A stretch of 64,000 bases of DNA, taken from NCBI RefSeq assembly GCF_024362805.1, contig NZ_CP093299.1, positions 1 through 64,000 of the forward strand. The letters are read 5' to 3'. This stretch comes from Salipaludibacillus sp. LMS25 (lineage in GTDB: Bacteria; Bacillota; Bacilli; Bacillales; Salisediminibacteriaceae). Position numbers and translations under genes: made by a program. The first letter of the stretch is position 1; each line of letters opens with the position of its first letter. This document shows, piece by piece, positions 46,901-58,230 of the stretch. A model generated the notes under the pieces. That model saw only the letters and a program-made list of their open reading frames with translations, had not been told where the DNA came from and ran no database searches.

Positions 46901-48248
46901 TAATTTCTCCATTTTTAACTTTAACAGCAGCTAATTCAATAATCGTATTGTAGACGGCTGATAAACCAGTTGTTTCCACGTCAAAAACGACATATGTGGC
47001 GTCCAGCAGCGGTCTGTCCGTTGGATTATAAGCAATAGGAACGCCATCATCAACTAGATTGGCTTCTACGCCATAAAGAATTTTCACATCGTGTTTCTTA
47101 CCTGCTCCATAAGCATCTGGAAAAGATTGCAAAACGGAATGATCAGTAATTCCGATGGCGTCATGGCCCCATTTTTTAGCTTGTTCTACATAGGCACCCA
47201 TAGGGGTAACCGCGTCCATTTGACTCATAGGGGAATGTAAATGCAATTCCACACGTTTTTCACCTTCAGGCGCTTTATCTTGTTTTACTGGCGGTGTCAC
47301 TTGATTAAAATCTTTAGCCATCATGACAAGGTCACGAATGAACGTGTCCATTTGCACACTTCCCCGAACTTTTAACCACATGCCTTTACTAACAGATTCA
47401 AAGACGGGAACATCTTCTTTACCATTAGAAAACATTTTAACTGTGAGGGAATCTGTATAATCTGTCACTTTGAAGGTTAGAAGGGTTCTACCGCTCTTTA
47501 GTTCTTTCGTTTCAGCTTCAAATACGTAACCTTGAATTGTAATTCTTCGCTCTTCTTCAACGATCGTCCGGATCGGTTGGGGCTCGTCCTTAATCGTTAC
47601 ACCCATCGACACGTCCACTTGATGTTTCAGGTCTTTTGCTTGCTCCTGCTGCTTTTGTTTTTCCATCATCGCTTCAACCACTTTGTGATGATCTTCTTCT
47701 TTCTTTTGCTCAGCAAAGCGGGCCATCGCTTCTTGAGATTCTTTTATTGCTACTGCAAGCTCAACTTGTCCAAACCCAAGTTCCTGGCAAACAAGTTGCA
47801 AAGGCTCGTTTACACGACGCTGTACCATTTCAGCTTCAGTCTCATTTAAAACAGCAATCGTTATTTTTCGTCCTTCAGTTACAGGTGTTTGTTCTTGCAA
47901 CCGCCGAATTAATCCGTTTGTTGAAGCCCGTAATGTCTCTACGATAAATGGCCAGTACGCAGCTAAATGGTTTTTCAAATCTACTTCTGCCTCATACGTC
48001 AATGTAAAGTCGACGGTTGCAATATGGGCAAGGCTTTGTACGATACGACTTTTGAATACCTCAAACGCTTGGAATGGCAAAACATCCGGCAGGCAAAATT
48101 CAAAGTGCCATCGTTTTGTTTTCGTGTAAACGTCAAGCTTATTAATGTGGGCACCTTGTAAGTAATTCGTTATGAGTTCATCAGGCATGACGACTTGTTC
48201 CATTAATAGCTTAAAGCGTTCTTGCCTGATTTTCAGCTCGTCGTTCAT
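43947..48248 (-). CDS. polC: DNA polymerase III alpha subunit, PolC type
   Basis: Main replicative polymerase of low-G+C Gram-positives, 1433 residues. In order: N-terminal domain, OB fold, PHP domain ([19 protein letters not shown]) interrupted by a DnaQ-like 3'-5' exonuclease (VFDVETTGL), the rest of PHP, a polymerase core with a Cys-rich zinc module (CPSCHH ... CENC) and PDIDLNFSG, then helix-hairpin-helix and C-terminal domains. ATG 48248 follows AGGAGG by 6 bases; the frame extends 25 codons upstream. It follows proS after a hairpin terminator. Confidence 0.98.
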   Translation of the reverse strand: MNDELKIRQERFKLLMEQVVMPDELITNYLQGAHINKLDVYTKTKRWHFEFCLPDVLPFQAFEVFKSRIVQSLAHIATVDFTLTYEAEVDLKNHLAAYWPFIVETLRASTNGLIRRLQEQTPVTEGRKITIAVLNETEAEMVQRRVNEPLQLVCQELGFGQVELAVAIKESQEAMARFAEQKKEEDHHKVVEAMMEKQKQQEQAKDLKHQVDVSMGVTIKDEPQPIRTIVEEERRITIQGYVFEAETKELKSGRTLLTFKVTDYTDSLTVKMFSNGKEDVPVFESVSKGMWLKVRGSVQMDTFIRDLVMMAKDFNQVTPPVKQDKAPEGEKRVELHLHSPMSQMDAVTPMGAYVEQAKKWGHDAIGITDHSVLQSFPDAYGAGKKHDVKILYGVEANLVDDGVPIAYNPTDRPLLDATYVVFDVETTGLSAVYNTIIELAAVKVKNGEIIDKFESFANPHEKLSPLIIDLTGITDDMVETAPEVDDVLKDFHKWMGDDILVAHNASFDMGFLNAGYQRIGYNKVPNPVIDTLELGRLLYPTFKNHRLNTLCKKFNIELVSHHRAIYDAEATGHLLWKMVKDANEKEITIHAQLNEQTSTDDYKKQRPTHCIIYAKNNTGLKNLYKLVSLSHINYFYRMPRIPRSELIKHREGLIIGSGCDRGEVFEAMMQKSPEEVEEAAKFYDYLEIQPPSNYHHLVEKEIVRDELAIKDIIKNIIALGDKLGKKVVATGNVHYLQPEDYIYRKILIASQGGANPLNKQTLPQVHFRSTDEMLDCFSFLTNEKAKEVVVTNTQAIANEIDEIKPVPDDLFTPHIEGADEEIRDICYTRAKSIYGEELPQLVVDRLEKELTSIISNGFSVIYLISQKLVKKSLQDGYLVGSRGSVGSSFVATMMEITEVNPLPPHYVCPSCHHSYFFNDGSVGSGFDLPDKSCENCDAAYKKDGHDIPFETFLGFKGDKVPDIDLNFSGDYQPVAHNYTKELFGEEYVYRAGTIGTVAEKTAYGYVKGYESDEQIQLRGAEIDRLVSGCTGVKRTTGQHPGGIIVVPDHLDIYDFSPIQFPADDRESEWKTTHFDFHSIHDNLLKLDILGHDDPTVIRMLQDLSGIDPKDIPVDDPEVFKLFGGTEALGVTEDQIMCKTGTYGIPEFGTRFVRQMLEETKPTTFSELVQISGLSHGTDVWLNNAADLIANGTCVLKDVIGCRDDIMVYLIYKGLEDSLAFKIMEFVRKGKGLQEEWIEEMKKHGVPDWYIGSCLKIKYMFPKAHAAAYVLMAIRIAYFKVHHPILFYAAYFTVRADDFELETMTRGSATIRKRIEEIYQKGLEATPKEKNLVTVLELALEMCERGFSFQKVDLYKSKASEFLVDGDSLIPPFNALTGVGTNAAINIEKARENGEFLSKEDLRQRSKITKTVLENLDEHGCLEGMPESNQLSLF

Positions 48249-48284
48249 AATTAACCTCCTTGCTTGACACTTTACGTCATAAGA

Positions 48285-48342
48285 AAAGCATAGGAGAGGC
48301 TGTCTCTTCAGACAATCATTCAAGCTGAGGAGACAACCTCTC
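48285..48342 (-). terminator. intrinsic terminator after proS
   Basis: Minus strand GAGAGGTTGTCTCCTCAG pairs with CTGAAGAGACAGCCTCTC (two mismatches or wobbles, loop of 13 bases). A T-rich TTTTCTT follows at a distance of several bases. It lies between proS and polC. Confidence 0.7.
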
Positions 48343-48348
48343 TATTAG

Positions 48349-50046
48349 CTAAATATAGTTCTCTATTGTTTCTAGAAGGTTATCCTGATGCACTTCTAGC
48401 ATTTCCCCCGTTTTTCGCACTTTTACTTCAACGATTCCCTCTTCAGCTTTTTTCCCAACTGTGAGTCGTAAAGGGAAGCCGAATAAGTCTGCATCTTTAA
48501 ACTTTACTCCTGGTCGTTCTGCACGGTCATCGTATAGAACCTCATAACGTTTAGCATTTAAACTCTCGTATAATTCTTCTGAAAGCTTTCGTTGTTCTTC
48601 TTGCTTAACGTTGACAGGAATAAGATGAATATGAAATGGCGCTACACTTACTGGCCACACGATACCATGTTCGTCATGATGCTCTTCGATAATAGCAGCC
48701 ACTGTCCGTGAAACACCGATCCCATAAGATCCCATCACCATCGGTTGCGTTTTGCCATTTTCATCAAGGAATTGGGCATTTAGGGCCTCACTATATTTCG
48801 TGCCTAGTTTGAAGACGTGCCCCACTTCAATGCCTTCCTTAAATTTAATTGTTCCTTTACCATCCGGAGAAGGATCACCTTCTTGAATATTTCTGAGATC
48901 GGCATATTTAGAGACGTTAAAATCACGTCCTGGGTTTACGTTAGTTAAGTGGGCATCTTGTTCGTTTGCACCACAAATAGCATTAACCATCACTTCCACA
49001 GCTTTATCAGCAATAATGGTCACTTTTTCACCTACGTTCACTGGCCCTATGTACCCCGGTTCTGTGTTTAACCATTTTTTAGTATCAGCTTCTCCAGCTA
49101 ATTCAACGGAACGAGCCTCGAATAAATGTTTAATTTTTACTTCATTTACCTGATGATCACCACGAACAAGGACGAGGACAGGTTTTTCATCAACTAAAAA
49201 TAACATAGATTTAATGCAATCTTCTTTCGTAACAGAAAGAAAATTGGCCACCTCTTCGATCGTCTTCTTACTAGGTGTCTCTACTTTTTCAAGCGCTTTT
49301 GGCTGATCAGATGATTTTTCATAAGCCACAGTCACAGGTGCAATTTCGATATTAGCTGCAAAGTCTGATGAATCCGAATAAGCAATCGTGTCTTCTCCCA
49401 CGGTAGAAAGCACCATAAATTCGTGAGTATCTTTTCCACCCATTGCCCCAGAGTCCGCTACGACAGCCCGATAATTCAACTCACACCGTGTGAATATATT
49501 ACAATAGGCGTTGTACATCTTTTGATAGCTTTCATCCAGTCCTTCAAAGCTTGTATCAAATGAATAGGCATCCTTCATTAGAAATTCTCGGCCTCTTAAA
49601 ATACCGAATCTCGGCCTTCTTTCATCACGAAATTTCGTTTGTATTTGATAAACCGTCATCGGAAGCTTTTTGTATGACCGCACGTCATCACGCACGATAG
49701 CTGTAATAACTTCCTCATGGGTAGGCCCTAGAGCAAACTCTCTATCGTGTCTATCCTTTATCCGCATGAGTTCAGCCCCATACTCTTCCCATCTTCCTGA
49801 AGCTTTCCAAAGTTCAGAAGGTTGAATGGAAGGCAGTAGCATCTCTTGTGCTCCTGCTTTATCCATTTCTTCTCTCACAATATTTTCTACTTTTTTTAAC
49901 ACTTTTAAGCCAATTGGCAAGAAAGAATACACACCTGAGGTACTTTGGCGGATCAAGCCTGCTCTTAACATTAACTGATGACTTTTTACTTCTGCATCAC
50001 TTGGTATATCACGTAGCGTTTGTGCCAAATACGTACTTTGTCTCAA
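48349..50046 (-). CDS. proS: prolyl-tRNA synthetase (bacterial type)
   Basis: Charges tRNA-Pro. The 565-residue class II synthetase shows motif 2 around [22 protein letters not shown], an inserted editing (INS) domain at about 225-405 ([15 protein letters not shown]), motif 3 [14 protein letters not shown], and an anticodon-binding C-terminus. Start TTG at 50046 ([15 protein letters not shown]), 7 bases after AGAGGTGG; the frame otherwise extends 26 codons. No T-box leader is visible in the 316 bases upstream. Position rseP-proS-polC is conserved. Confidence 0.97.
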   Translation of the reverse strand: MRQSTYLAQTLRDIPSDAEVKSHQLMLRAGLIRQSTSGVYSFLPIGLKVLKKVENIVREEMDKAGAQEMLLPSIQPSELWKASGRWEEYGAELMRIKDRHDREFALGPTHEEVITAIVRDDVRSYKKLPMTVYQIQTKFRDERRPRFGILRGREFLMKDAYSFDTSFEGLDESYQKMYNAYCNIFTRCELNYRAVVADSGAMGGKDTHEFMVLSTVGEDTIAYSDSSDFAANIEIAPVTVAYEKSSDQPKALEKVETPSKKTIEEVANFLSVTKEDCIKSMLFLVDEKPVLVLVRGDHQVNEVKIKHLFEARSVELAGEADTKKWLNTEPGYIGPVNVGEKVTIIADKAVEVMVNAICGANEQDAHLTNVNPGRDFNVSKYADLRNIQEGDPSPDGKGTIKFKEGIEVGHVFKLGTKYSEALNAQFLDENGKTQPMVMGSYGIGVSRTVAAIIEEHHDEHGIVWPVSVAPFHIHLIPVNVKQEEQRKLSEELYESLNAKRYEVLYDDRAERPGVKFKDADLFGFPLRLTVGKKAEEGIVEVKVRKTGEMLEVHQDNLLETIENYI

Positions 50047-50159
50047 CGATAAGCCACCTCTACTTTCACTAAAATTCTCTTTTTTTAAGAGACATGATTT
50101 AAATGAACCAATTCCATCATACAAAATAGATCTGTAAAAAACGGCTCATACAGTGATCT
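50047..50159. other. proS upstream region
   Basis: About 110 bases of AT-rich DNA between the proS start and the GC-rich repeat relic. No T-box antiterminator sequence or clear promoter is seen. Confidence 0.4.
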
Positions 50160-50275
50160 TCCGCTACAGACGGACGCTTTCCCAAGGGCTCGTTTTCAGC
50201 TAAATGATACGCTAAACCCTTTTCGCATCATTGAATCTTCAGACGTCGCTTATCCTCAGGGATTCACCGTCTTTT
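50160..50275 (+). repeat. GC-rich dispersed repeat relic
   Basis: The segment runs from ccgctacagacggacgctttc through ccaagggctc, ttttcagc, atcttcagacgtcgctta and cctcagggattcaccgtc. It resembles a repeat that I recall as common in intergenic regions of Bacillus halodurans and relatives (cgctttccgcgggc ... ggagtcgccgc). It is non-coding and fills most of the rseP-proS gap. Family identity is from memory and by eye. Confidence 0.5.
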
Positions 50276-50362
50276 AATGTCAGCCCTTATTTTAAAACGA
50301 TCGATATAAAACAGTTAACATGGTTCACTTATTCGTGTTGAAAATACAATTTTGCCAGTCAT

Positions 50363-51622
50363 TCACATAAAAAATTTATTAATATCGTTCCACGTGACAA
50401 CAAGCATTAACAACATGAGCAATGCGAACCCAACAAAGTGTACAAGTCCTTCTTTCTGAGGGTCAATAGGTTTCCCTCTCACAGCTTCCAAACCGATAAA
50501 AAGAAGGCGTCCTCCGTCCAAAGCCGGAAGTGGTAATAAATTAATGATCCCGAGGTTAACACTTAGGATGGCAGCCCATTGAAATAGAACTAACAGTCCC
50601 ATTGAAGCTACCTCACCAGTATAATTGTATATGCCTACAGGGCCCGCTAAATGATCTAAGCTAAACTGTCCTGTAACGAGCATGCCTAACGCTTCAAAAA
50701 TAAGAACGGTGTACTCATAGGTTTCCGTAAACCCAAATAAAACGGCTTGACCTATATGATGTTCTCTCGGTGCTGTAATACCAATAACACCTATTTGTTC
50801 GTCATCAGCGCCAAGACGTTCTTGCGCTGTCATTGTCACATCAAATTGTTCGCCTTGACGTTCAATAATAAAATCAAGTGATTCATTCGGATGCTGTACA
50901 ATAATGTTGGTCATTTCTTCCCAACTGGCAACACTTTCACCGTCTATGGAAACGATACGGTCCCCACTTTCTAATCCAGCTTGAATCGCTACCCCGTCTT
51001 CAGTAACTTCACCAACAACAGGCTCATCTACGGGCATACCTGCAAATGCTGCATACAAGATAAGGACAAAAACCGCTAACACAAAATTCATTAAAGGCCC
51101 TGCAAAAATAGCAGCTGCTCTTTGCCCCACTGTTTTAGCAGAAAACTGCCGATCATATGGGGCTATCTGTGTTGGCTGTTCGTCATGAACGTATTCCGCT
51201 TTATCATCAATCTCATATGTGACCAGTTCTTCATTATCCTCAAGATAGCCCTGTACGAATAAGTCATGTTCCAAATCAATTTTTTCCACCTGAATGACTT
51301 TACAATCAGGATGCTTTGATTTGTTATTTATAATGATTCGACTCACTTTACCTAATTGATTAAATAAAAGCCCAACTTCATAGCCAGGTTTTATTTGGAT
51401 CATTTCAGGGTCTTCACCCGCCATTCTAACAAAACCCCCGAGAGGAAGTAACCGAATCGTATACACTGTTTCGTTTCGTTTAAATGAAAAGATCTTTGGC
51501 CCAAACCCAATTGCAAATTCACGGCAGAGTATACCTGCTCGTTTAGCAACGACTAAATGCCCCCACTCGTGTACAAATACGAGTATGCCAAAAATCACGA
51601 TGACAGCTATTAACGTGTTCAT
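50363..51622 (-). CDS. rseP: site-2 intramembrane metalloprotease RseP/RasP
   Basis: Cleaves transmembrane anti-sigma factors and signal peptides within the membrane. The 419-residue M50 protein has HEWGH (about 18-22) in the first membrane helix, further helices after residue 175, one PDZ domain (about 200-280, [23 protein letters not shown]) and [14 protein letters not shown] with the third metal ligand. In B. subtilis RasP releases sigma-W and removes FtsL. The ATG follows AAGGGTGTGG, 16 bases after dxr. Last gene before the repeat-containing gap that precedes proS. Confidence 0.96.
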   Translation of the reverse strand: MNTLIAVIVIFGILVFVHEWGHLVVAKRAGILCREFAIGFGPKIFSFKRNETVYTIRLLPLGGFVRMAGEDPEMIQIKPGYEVGLLFNQLGKVSRIIINNKSKHPDCKVIQVEKIDLEHDLFVQGYLEDNEELVTYEIDDKAEYVHDEQPTQIAPYDRQFSAKTVGQRAAAIFAGPLMNFVLAVFVLILYAAFAGMPVDEPVVGEVTEDGVAIQAGLESGDRIVSIDGESVASWEEMTNIIVQHPNESLDFIIERQGEQFDVTMTAQERLGADDEQIGVIGITAPREHHIGQAVLFGFTETYEYTVLIFEALGMLVTGQFSLDHLAGPVGIYNYTGEVASMGLLVLFQWAAILSVNLGIINLLPLPALDGGRLLFIGLEAVRGKPIDPQKEGLVHFVGFALLMLLMLVVTWNDINKFFM

Positions 51623-51638
51623 TGTTATACCACACCCT

Positions 51639-52787
51639 TTAGCTTAAATAGGATAAAACATCTGATCGTACTTCTTTATCTGCTGAAACGATGTCTTCTA
51701 GTGACGGGTTACTGATTGGGGTGTGTCTATGGAGCGCTTTTTCCACGAATACTTCAATATCAAGAAATGATATTCTACCTTCAAGAAACAGCGAGACAGC
51801 AACCTCGTTTGCAGCATTCAACACTGCAGGAGCAATCCCTCCTGCCCTGCCAGCTTCGAAGGCCATTTTCAAGCATCTAAAACGATCGTAGTCCATCTTT
51901 TCAAAATGTAACGTGCCAACTTCCCATAATTTTAACCTGTCTCCCCCCTTTAAATCAAGCCTGTTAGGCTCTGAAAGGGCATATTGAATCGGCACTCTCA
52001 TATCAGGAGTACCTAAATGGGCAAGTATACTACCGTCAATATATTCAACCATTGAATGAATAATACTTTCTTTATGAAGTAATACATCAATATCATCATA
52101 TGGCATATCAAAGAGCCACTTGGCTTCAATAACCTCCAAACCTTTATTCATCATAGTCGCTGAATCTATCGTAATTTTAGCTCCCATATTCCAGTTTGGA
52201 TGGTTTAAGGCTTCTTTCACAGTGACATGCTTTAACTCTTCTCTGGCAAGGTCTCTAAAACTTCCACCAGATGCAGTTAAAATGAGTTTAGATACCTCTT
52301 TTTCTTTATTACCATGTAAGCATTGGGCAATAGCTGAATGCTCACTATCTACTGGAATAAGGCGGGTACCATATTTTTTACTTAGCCCAGTGACAATACT
52401 CCCTGCCATAACGAGTGTTTCTTTATTGGCAATAGCCACATCTTTTCCTGATTGAATGGCTTTTATCGTCGGTTCGAGGCCCACTCGTCCCATAACCGCA
52501 TTAACAAGAATATCTGCTTCACTATAAACAGCTGCTTCTGTTAATCCCTCCAGCCCGTACAAAATATCTGCTTTATAACTAATGCGTTTCTTAACTTCCT
52601 GAGCTACCGCTTCAGATTGAACACTAATTACTTTTGGCTTAAATTCCTCGAGCTGATCTAAACCTACTTGCAAGTTTGATCCAAAACTCAGTGCCTCTAT
52701 ACTGAATTCCTCTGGGTGAGAACGGATGACATCAAGTGTTTGAACACCTATAGATCCTGTAGATCCAATAAGATTGATTTTTCTCAT
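51639..52787 (-). CDS. dxr: 1-deoxy-D-xylulose 5-phosphate reductoisomerase
   Basis: Second step of the MEP pathway to isoprenoids. The 382 residues start [19 protein letters not shown] (NADPH loop GSTGSIG) and contain TASGGSFRD and [19 protein letters not shown]. Together with uppS upstream it makes the precursors of the undecaprenyl carrier. The ATG follows TAGGAG. The dxr-rseP spacing is 16 bases; cdsA-dxr is 90 bases. Confidence 0.98.
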   Translation of the reverse strand: MRKINLIGSTGSIGVQTLDVIRSHPEEFSIEALSFGSNLQVGLDQLEEFKPKVISVQSEAVAQEVKKRISYKADILYGLEGLTEAAVYSEADILVNAVMGRVGLEPTIKAIQSGKDVAIANKETLVMAGSIVTGLSKKYGTRLIPVDSEHSAIAQCLHGNKEKEVSKLILTASGGSFRDLAREELKHVTVKEALNHPNWNMGAKITIDSATMMNKGLEVIEAKWLFDMPYDDIDVLLHKESIIHSMVEYIDGSILAHLGTPDMRVPIQYALSEPNRLDLKGGDRLKLWEVGTLHFEKMDYDRFRCLKMAFEAGRAGGIAPAVLNAANEVAVSLFLEGRISFLDIEVFVEKALHRHTPISNPSLEDIVSADKEVRSDVLSYLS

Positions 52788-52877
52788 TACATCTTACTCC
52801 TAACGAAAAAATGATATTCCACGTTAAATTCCATCACTTTCCTACAACGTATGTTCTATCAACTTGCAGTACGAACA

Positions 52878-53672
52878 CTAAAGGAAGCCGAGCAAATAAA
52901 TAATTGGCATGACAAATATTAAGCTGTCAAATCGGTCAAGGATGCCACCATGACCTGGTAATACATGTCCAGAATCTTTAACAGCGTAATGCCGTTTAAA
53001 AGCTGATTCAACTAAATCTCCTAACTGACCGGCTAGAGAAACAACAACCATAAACAATATGGTTGTCATCCATGTAGAAAATACCGGGAAAAAGACAGTA
53101 TAGATACTACCAATTAAAAGGGCTAATAGTGTACCGCCTACCGACCCTTCAATTGTCTTTTTTGGACTAATTTCTGGCCATAATTTATGCTTCCCAAAGC
53201 GGCGTCCTGCAAAATAGGCTCCCGAATCCGTTGACCAGACAATGATTAAAATAAAGAAGATCATAGCTAGTCCATTTTCTAAAAATCGAGCATGCATAAA
53301 GTAATGAAAGCCAAAGCCTACATAGACAGAAGCTAACACGACAAAACCTGCTTCGTCAAACGTAAATTTATTTTTAGTGATAACCGTTAACGCCAGTAAG
53401 ACGATAATGAGCAGTAGAAAAAGCTCTAATCGCTCAAGATGAACCCAGTCAAACACCGTGACAACACTTTCTGGTATCAATAACATCCACATAAATAGCA
53501 TTCCTATTATTCCTCGAATGCTAAATGGCTGTATTTTTTTCATTCTTAATAATTCCCACATAGCGATTGAAGCCAATGCTACCATGACGAGTGTAAACGG
53601 AAGGTTGCCAATAATAATAAGGGAAATAATCGCTGCTCCTCCTATAACACCAGTTATAATTCGTTCTTTCAT
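52878..53672 (-). CDS. cdsA: phosphatidate cytidylyltransferase
   Basis: Makes CDP-diacylglycerol from phosphatidic acid and CTP. The 264-residue polytopic membrane protein (about seven or eight hydrophobic segments) has the C-terminal signature SAFKRHYAVKDSGHVLPGHGG, then LDRFDS. It supplies PgsA (encoded at 11929). The ATG follows GGAAGGAG, 17 bases after uppS. Confidence 0.97.
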   Translation of the reverse strand: MKERIITGVIGGAAIISLIIIGNLPFTLVMVALASIAMWELLRMKKIQPFSIRGIIGMLFMWMLLIPESVVTVFDWVHLERLELFLLLIIVLLALTVITKNKFTFDEAGFVVLASVYVGFGFHYFMHARFLENGLAMIFFILIIVWSTDSGAYFAGRRFGKHKLWPEISPKKTIEGSVGGTLLALLIGSIYTVFFPVFSTWMTTILFMVVVSLAGQLGDLVESAFKRHYAVKDSGHVLPGHGGILDRFDSLIFVMPIIYLLGFL

Positions 53673-53689
53673 CCTTTCCCCGCTCCTTC

Positions 53690-54460
53690 CTATACCCCGC
53701 CATATCGCCGTTGTCTTTTTTGATAAACTTTAATTGCTTCTTCTAGATGTTCTTGCGAAAAATCAGGCCACAACACATCAGTAAACCAAAACTCTGAATA
53801 TGCAAGCTGCCAAAGCATAAAATTGCTCAGTCGCAATTCGCCACTCGTTCGAATTAATAAATCAGGGTCATCAAGCCCTGCCGTCATTAAATGTTCTGAA
53901 AAGGAGGCTTCAGAAAGGTCTTCTATTGCTAATTTGCCATCCTGCACTTCCTGAAAAAGAGATTTCATACCCTCTATAATTTCTGACCGACTCCCATAGT
54001 TAAGCGCGAAATTTAACACAAGTCCTGTATTGTTCGCTGTGGCAGCAACAGCTTCATCCACAGCCCTTTTCGTGTAATCAGGCAAATTGACTCGATCGCC
54101 TGTGATTCTAACGATGACGTTTTCCTTTATGAGTGTAGGTAATTCCGCTTTTAAAAATCTTTCAGGCAATCTCATCAAAAAATCAACCTCAGTTTTCGGT
54201 CGTTTCCAATTTTCTGTAGAGAAGGCGTAAAGCGTTAAAATGCCTACTCCTAATTTATTGGCGTGTCTGACTATTTTTCTGACGACACTCATTCCCTCAC
54301 GATGACCTGCCACTCTCGGTAACCCACGTTTTTTAGCCCATCGGCCATTTCCATCCATAATAATCGCTATATGTTTTGGAAAATTTTCTTCTGTCAACTG
54401 ATCCATTGATTCTGGATCATTTTGGACGCTTTTAAGGTGTCCTCTTAACTTATTAAGCAT
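53690..54460 (-). CDS. uppS: undecaprenyl diphosphate synthase
   Basis: Cis-prenyltransferase that makes the C55 lipid carrier for wall synthesis. The 256-residue protein has HIAIIMDGNGRWAKKRG near the N-terminus (P-loop Asp) and RTSGELRLSNFMLWQ near the C-terminus. ATG 54460 (MLNKLRG) is 6 bases after GGAGG; the frame extends 9 codons. First gene of the uppS-cdsA-dxr-rseP unit, preceded by a 501-base spacer. Confidence 0.97.
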   Translation of the reverse strand: MLNKLRGHLKSVQNDPESMDQLTEENFPKHIAIIMDGNGRWAKKRGLPRVAGHREGMSVVRKIVRHANKLGVGILTLYAFSTENWKRPKTEVDFLMRLPERFLKAELPTLIKENVIVRITGDRVNLPDYTKRAVDEAVAATANNTGLVLNFALNYGSRSEIIEGMKSLFQEVQDGKLAIEDLSEASFSEHLMTAGLDDPDLLIRTSGELRLSNFMLWQLAYSEFWFTDVLWPDFSQEHLEEAIKVYQKRQRRYGGV

Positions 54461-54634
54461 GATATTCCTCCAACATGATCCAATCACTGTACGTTGTGGT
54501 CAGTTAAGCAGATCACATAATTAAATCCCTGCGGTACCTTTATATTCTATCACGAACTAAACTTATGTATAAGAGCTTATTCAAAAGTCCCATCACTAAC
54601 AGCATTTTAACGAGGGCAATAAGACCTTCATTAG
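54461..54634. other. uppS upstream region
   Basis: 174 bases between the uppS start and the type A repeat, expected to hold the uppS promoter. Overlapping hexamers TAGAAT and TATAAA occur on the minus strand near 54540, but no good -35 is paired with them. Confidence 0.35.
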
Positions 54635-54792
54635 ATAAAGCTAAGCTTCAATCAGTGGGCGTTTTCCTTCATCCCCACTGATTGTTCGTTTAACTTATGG
54701 GACCTTTAGGGGCAGTTTATCCTCCACCTTAACTTTTCGATCTTCTTAAGTTTTGAGGTGGGGGTTTTACTGCCCCTTAAGAGTGGGATAAA
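54635..54792 (+). repeat. dispersed repeat, type A copy 2 (158 bp fold-back element)
   Basis: Nearly identical to 18743-18900 and the same length. It has a first hairpin cagtggg / cccactg and a second, long hairpin with arms aggggcagt / actgcccct enclosing ccacct / aggtgg. It lies between the frr terminator and uppS. Confidence 0.8.
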
Positions 54793-54894
54793 TGACATCT
54801 TCTTCAAAGTCACTTAGAACAAAATGACAAAAGTTGTCTTTTTCAACAAATTGGTTGAAAAGATCATGACAATATCGTTTAAAATTAACACAAA

Positions 54895-54931
54895 GTAATG
54901 AAAGACCCTCTGTGGAAAAGAGGGTCTTTCA
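54895..54931 (-). terminator. intrinsic terminator after frr
   Basis: Minus strand AAAGACCCTCT / AGAGGGTCTTT hairpin followed by CATTACTTTG. The stem is strong and the T tract poor. Confidence 0.7.
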
Positions 54932-54961
54932 TTCTCCTAAACATACCACTGGTTGTATAAC

Positions 54962-55519
54962 TCACACTTCTCTTATTTCTTCCTCTTTTACGTTTGCTAT
55001 ATCATCAATGGTTTTAATGGTGCTATCTGTAAGTTTCTGAACGTCCTCTTGTGATCGGCGTAATTCGTCTTCTGTGAGATCACCGTCTTTTTGCATTTTT
55101 TTCAGCTCGTCATTAGCATCACGGCGAATATTTCTAACCGCTACTTTGGCTTCCTCTGAATATCTGCCAACAAGTTTGACTAGTTCGTTACGGCGTTCTT
55201 CAGTGAGAGCAGGAATGGTTATTCGTATAATGTTCCCATCATTTGACGGAGATAACCCAAGGTCAGCCATTTGAATGGCTCTCTCGATATCTGATATTGA
55301 TGATTTATCAAATGGTTGAATAAGTAGCATTCTCCCTTCAGGTACCGTGATAGACGCAAGTTGATTTAATGGTGTCATCATCCCATAATATTCTACTTGG
55401 ACTTTGTCTAGAAGGGAAGGATTAGCTCTGCCCGCTCTCAATGTGGAAAGCTCTCTTTGATAAGATTCTACAGACTTATTCATTTTTTCTTCAGCATTGT
55501 TCAAAATATCCGTTGACAT
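54962..55519 (-). CDS. frr: ribosome recycling factor
   Basis: Splits post-termination ribosomes with EF-G. Full length at 185 residues, three-helix-bundle domain plus insert, with the [20 protein letters not shown] segment. The ATG follows AAGGGGG, two bases after pyrH, so they are co-transcribed. Confidence 0.98.
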   Translation of the reverse strand: MSTDILNNAEEKMNKSVESYQRELSTLRAGRANPSLLDKVQVEYYGMMTPLNQLASITVPEGRMLLIQPFDKSSISDIERAIQMADLGLSPSNDGNIIRITIPALTEERRNELVKLVGRYSEEAKVAVRNIRRDANDELKKMQKDGDLTEDELRRSQEDVQKLTDSTIKTIDDIANVKEEEIREV

Positions 55520-55521
55520 TA

Positions 55522-56244
55522 TTACTTCCCCCTTATAAGTGTTCCAATATGGTCTCCCGTTACTGCACGCTTAATATTCCCGTTTTCAGAGATTGAGAAA
55601 ACAATAAGTGGTATATTATTGTCCATGCATAATGAGGATGCAGTAGAATCCATAACAGCTAAACCATCTTTTAAAAGATCTAAGTATGTTAATTGTTCAT
55701 ACTTTTGAGCATTAACGTCTTTTGATGGATCTGCACTATAAACACCATCCACTTTATTTTTAGCCATAAGGATAACATCCGCTTCAATTTCGGCTGCTCT
55801 TAATGCCGCTGTTGTATCCGTAGAAAAATAGGGATTTCCTGTACCAGCAGCAAAGATAACCACTCGTTTCTTTTCTAAATGTCTAATAGCGCGACGTCTT
55901 ATGTATGGTTCTGCTACCTGTCTCATTTCAATGGAGGTTTGCACCCTCGTTTGGACACCAATATTTTCTAAGCTGTCCTGAAGTGCTAGAGAGTTCATGA
56001 CTGTCGCAAGCATACCCATATAATCAGCGGTGGCTCTATCCATCCCTTTAGCACTTCCAGCCATTCCCCGCCAAATGTTTCCGCCACCAACAATGATGGC
56101 TACTTCTACATCGAGAGCAATAATATCTTTAATTTGCTCAGCAATAGATTGAATCATTGTAGGATCTATCCCGTAACCTTGCTCACCAGCCAGAGCTTCT
56201 CCACTTAATTTTAACACAATACGATTGTATGTTGTCTCCTCCAT
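55522..56244 (-). CDS. pyrH: UMP kinase
   Basis: Hexameric amino-acid-kinase-fold UMP kinase, 240 residues, with [18 protein letters not shown] and [17 protein letters not shown]. Links pyrimidine synthesis to RNA precursor supply. ATG 56244 (MEETTYNRI) is 5 bases after GGAGG; the frame opens 4 codons earlier. It forms pyrH-frr, separated from tsf by a terminator. Confidence 0.98.
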   Translation of the reverse strand: MEETTYNRIVLKLSGEALAGEQGYGIDPTMIQSIAEQIKDIIALDVEVAIIVGGGNIWRGMAGSAKGMDRATADYMGMLATVMNSLALQDSLENIGVQTRVQTSIEMRQVAEPYIRRRAIRHLEKKRVVIFAAGTGNPYFSTDTTAALRAAEIEADVILMAKNKVDGVYSADPSKDVNAQKYEQLTYLDLLKDGLAVMDSTASSLCMDNNIPLIVFSISENGNIKRAVTGDHIGTLIRGK

Positions 56245-56335
56245 AGTACCCTCCATTTAAATAAACAATATCATAAATTCTTAGACAAGAGTAGAGCATC
56301 AGTATAATGCTTTAATTTTAATGAGATAGCAGCTT

Positions 56336-56365
56336 TTTTGAAAAAGGGACACATAGTGTCCCTTC
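56336..56365 (-). terminator. intrinsic terminator after tsf
   Basis: Minus strand AAGGGACAC / GTGTCCCTT hairpin with a short AT loop, followed by TTTCAAAAAAG. Confidence 0.8.
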
Positions 56366-56380
56366 CGTCCAGTCTTCCCA

Positions 56381-57265
56381 TTATTTTTTAACTTGAGACA
56401 TGACTTCCTCAGCAAAGTTCTCTTGACGCTTCTCCATACCTTCGCCAACTTCATAGCGATAGAATGTTTTGATTTCTCCACCTTTAGAAGCGACGTATTT
56501 GCCAACTTTTTGGTCGCCATCTTTAACAAATGGCTGCTCGTTTAAACAAATGTCTTCAAAGAATTTCCCAAGACGACCTTCAACCATTTTTTCAACAATT
56601 TTTTCTGGCTTACCTTCGTTTAATGCTTGTTGTTTTAGCACTTCTCTCTCATGGTTCACTTCTTCTTCTGAAACTGAATCACGGCTTACATATTTAGGGT
56701 TAATAGCTGCAACGTGCATAGCCACATCTTTCGCCACTTGCTCGTCAACACTTCCTGAAAGAACAGCTAGTACACCAATACGTCCTCCCATGTGAATGTA
56801 GCTACCAAACACTTCATTTTCATTACTTTCTACGACTGCAAATCGACGAAGTGATAATTTTTCTCCAATTTTGGCAATTTGGTTCGTAATATAACCTTGT
56901 AACGTATCTCCGTCTCCATCAAACGATTGGCTAAGAGCTTCTTCAACCGTTGCAGGGTTATTGTTAAGTATATGACGCGCTACTTGTTCAACCATATTAA
57001 CAAAGTTTTCATTTTTAGAAACAAAGTCAGTTTCTGAGTTAATTTCAACGAGTACAGCTTTATTTCCTTCCGTTACGATATGGGCAAGACCTTCCGCTGC
57101 CACACGATCTGCCTTTTTAGCTGCTTTAGCAACGCCTTTTTCACGAAGATAATCTACTGCTTTTTCCATATCTCCATTAGTTTCTGTGAGGGCTTTTTTA
57201 CAGTCCATCATACCCGCACCTGTGCTTTCACGTAATTCCTTTACCATTTTAGCTGAAATAGCCAT
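56381..57265 (-). CDS. tsf: translation elongation factor Ts
   Basis: Nucleotide exchange factor for EF-Tu, 294 residues, with UBA-like N-terminal domain [19 protein letters not shown] and core domain. The ATG follows AAGGAGG. It follows rpsB, with a terminator in the 104-base gap that would adjust the S2 : EF-Ts ratio. Confidence 0.98.
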   Translation of the reverse strand: MAISAKMVKELRESTGAGMMDCKKALTETNGDMEKAVDYLREKGVAKAAKKADRVAAEGLAHIVTEGNKAVLVEINSETDFVSKNENFVNMVEQVARHILNNNPATVEEALSQSFDGDGDTLQGYITNQIAKIGEKLSLRRFAVVESNENEVFGSYIHMGGRIGVLAVLSGSVDEQVAKDVAMHVAAINPKYVSRDSVSEEEVNHEREVLKQQALNEGKPEKIVEKMVEGRLGKFFEDICLNEQPFVKDGDQKVGKYVASKGGEIKTFYRYEVGEGMEKRQENFAEEVMSQVKK

Positions 57266-57314
57266 TGAAATTCCTCCTTGAGTACGTGTAAATGATTTTC
57301 ATCCGTTTAGTTCC

Positions 57315-57359
57315 TTGAAAAAAAGGGTGATAAAGGGTCCGGCCCTCTATCACCCTTTT
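57315..57359 (-). terminator. intrinsic terminator after rpsB
   Basis: Minus strand AAAAGGGTGATAGAGGG pairs with CCCTTTATCACCCTTTT (one mismatch), followed by TTTCAAGG. Partial read-through to tsf is likely. Confidence 0.85.
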
Positions 57360-57369
57360 GAACGAACAT

Positions 57370-58068
57370 TTAAGCAGTTGTTTCTTCACCCTGGTTTGCT
57401 TCAATGATAGCATCTGCCATTTTCGCTGTTAAGAGGCGAACCGCACGAATTGCATCATCGTTACCTGGGATAACATAATCAATTTCGTCAGGGTCACAGT
57501 TAGTGTCCACAATACCGACGATTGGAATATTTAATTTATGCGCTTCAGCTACAGCGATACGCTCTTTGCGAGGATCGATGATAAATAACGCATCAGGTAA
57601 ACGATCCATCTCTTTAATTCCTCCAAGGAATTTTTCAAGACGATCCATTTCCTTTTTAAGAAGAACAACTTCCTTTTTAGGAAGGACATCAAATGTGCCG
57701 TCTTCTTGCATCGTTTCAAGTTGAACAAGTCGTGCAATACGCTTACGAATTGTGTCAAAGTTTGTAAGTGTACCACCTAACCAACGTTGGTTAATAAAGT
57801 ACATACCACAACGCTCAGCTTCTTCTTTAACAGAATCTTGAGCTTGCTTTTTCGTCCCTACGAAAAGCATTGTACCACCTTGTGCAGCTAAGTCACGCAC
57901 GAAGTTAAATGCTTCGTCAACTTTCTTGACCGTCTTTTGTAGGTCAATAATATAAATACCGTTTCTTTCTGTGAAGATGTAGCGATCCATTTTTGGGTTC
58001 CAACGACGCGTTTGATGTCCGAAATGAACCCCAGCTTCTAATAATTGTTTCATGGAAATCACTGCCAC
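57370..58068 (-). CDS. rpsB: 30S ribosomal protein S2
   Basis: Ribosomal protein S2, 232 residues, with [20 protein letters not shown] near the N-terminus. Start GTG at 58068, 8 bases after AGAGGAGG; the frame extends three codons to another GTG. It has its own promoter (58182-58210) and heads the rpsB-tsf unit. Confidence 0.98.
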   Translation of the reverse strand: MAVISMKQLLEAGVHFGHQTRRWNPKMDRYIFTERNGIYIIDLQKTVKKVDEAFNFVRDLAAQGGTMLFVGTKKQAQDSVKEEAERCGMYFINQRWLGGTLTNFDTIRKRIARLVQLETMQEDGTFDVLPKKEVVLLKKEMDRLEKFLGGIKEMDRLPDALFIIDPRKERIAVAEAHKLNIPIVGIVDTNCDPDEIDYVIPGNDDAIRAVRLLTAKMADAIIEANQGEETTA

Positions 58069-58181
58069 TCCACTCACCTCCTCTGGTTTTTAATCCTCCG
58101 CCCATATCATTTTTCGACAAGACTCTAAATTAAAAGCACCATTGTCAAAATCAATAAGCGTGTGTAATAACACCGAGAAAT

Positions 58182-58210
58182 AATATATCATATCCACCAG
58201 CTAATGACAA
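58182..58210 (-). promoter_or_regulatory. sigma-A promoter of rpsB
   Basis: Minus strand TTGTCA (58205-58210), 17-base spacer, TATATT (58182-58187). Leader of about 105 bases to the GTG of rpsB, long enough for S2 feedback control, though no specific structure is identified. Confidence 0.65.
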
Positions 58211-58230
58211 GCGCTCTGGATAAATTATTT

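Noticed and set aside
50047..50362. Possible T-box riboswitch upstream of proS
   Set aside because: No T-box antiterminator sequence or specifier-loop arrangement is visible; the gap is mostly repeat relic.
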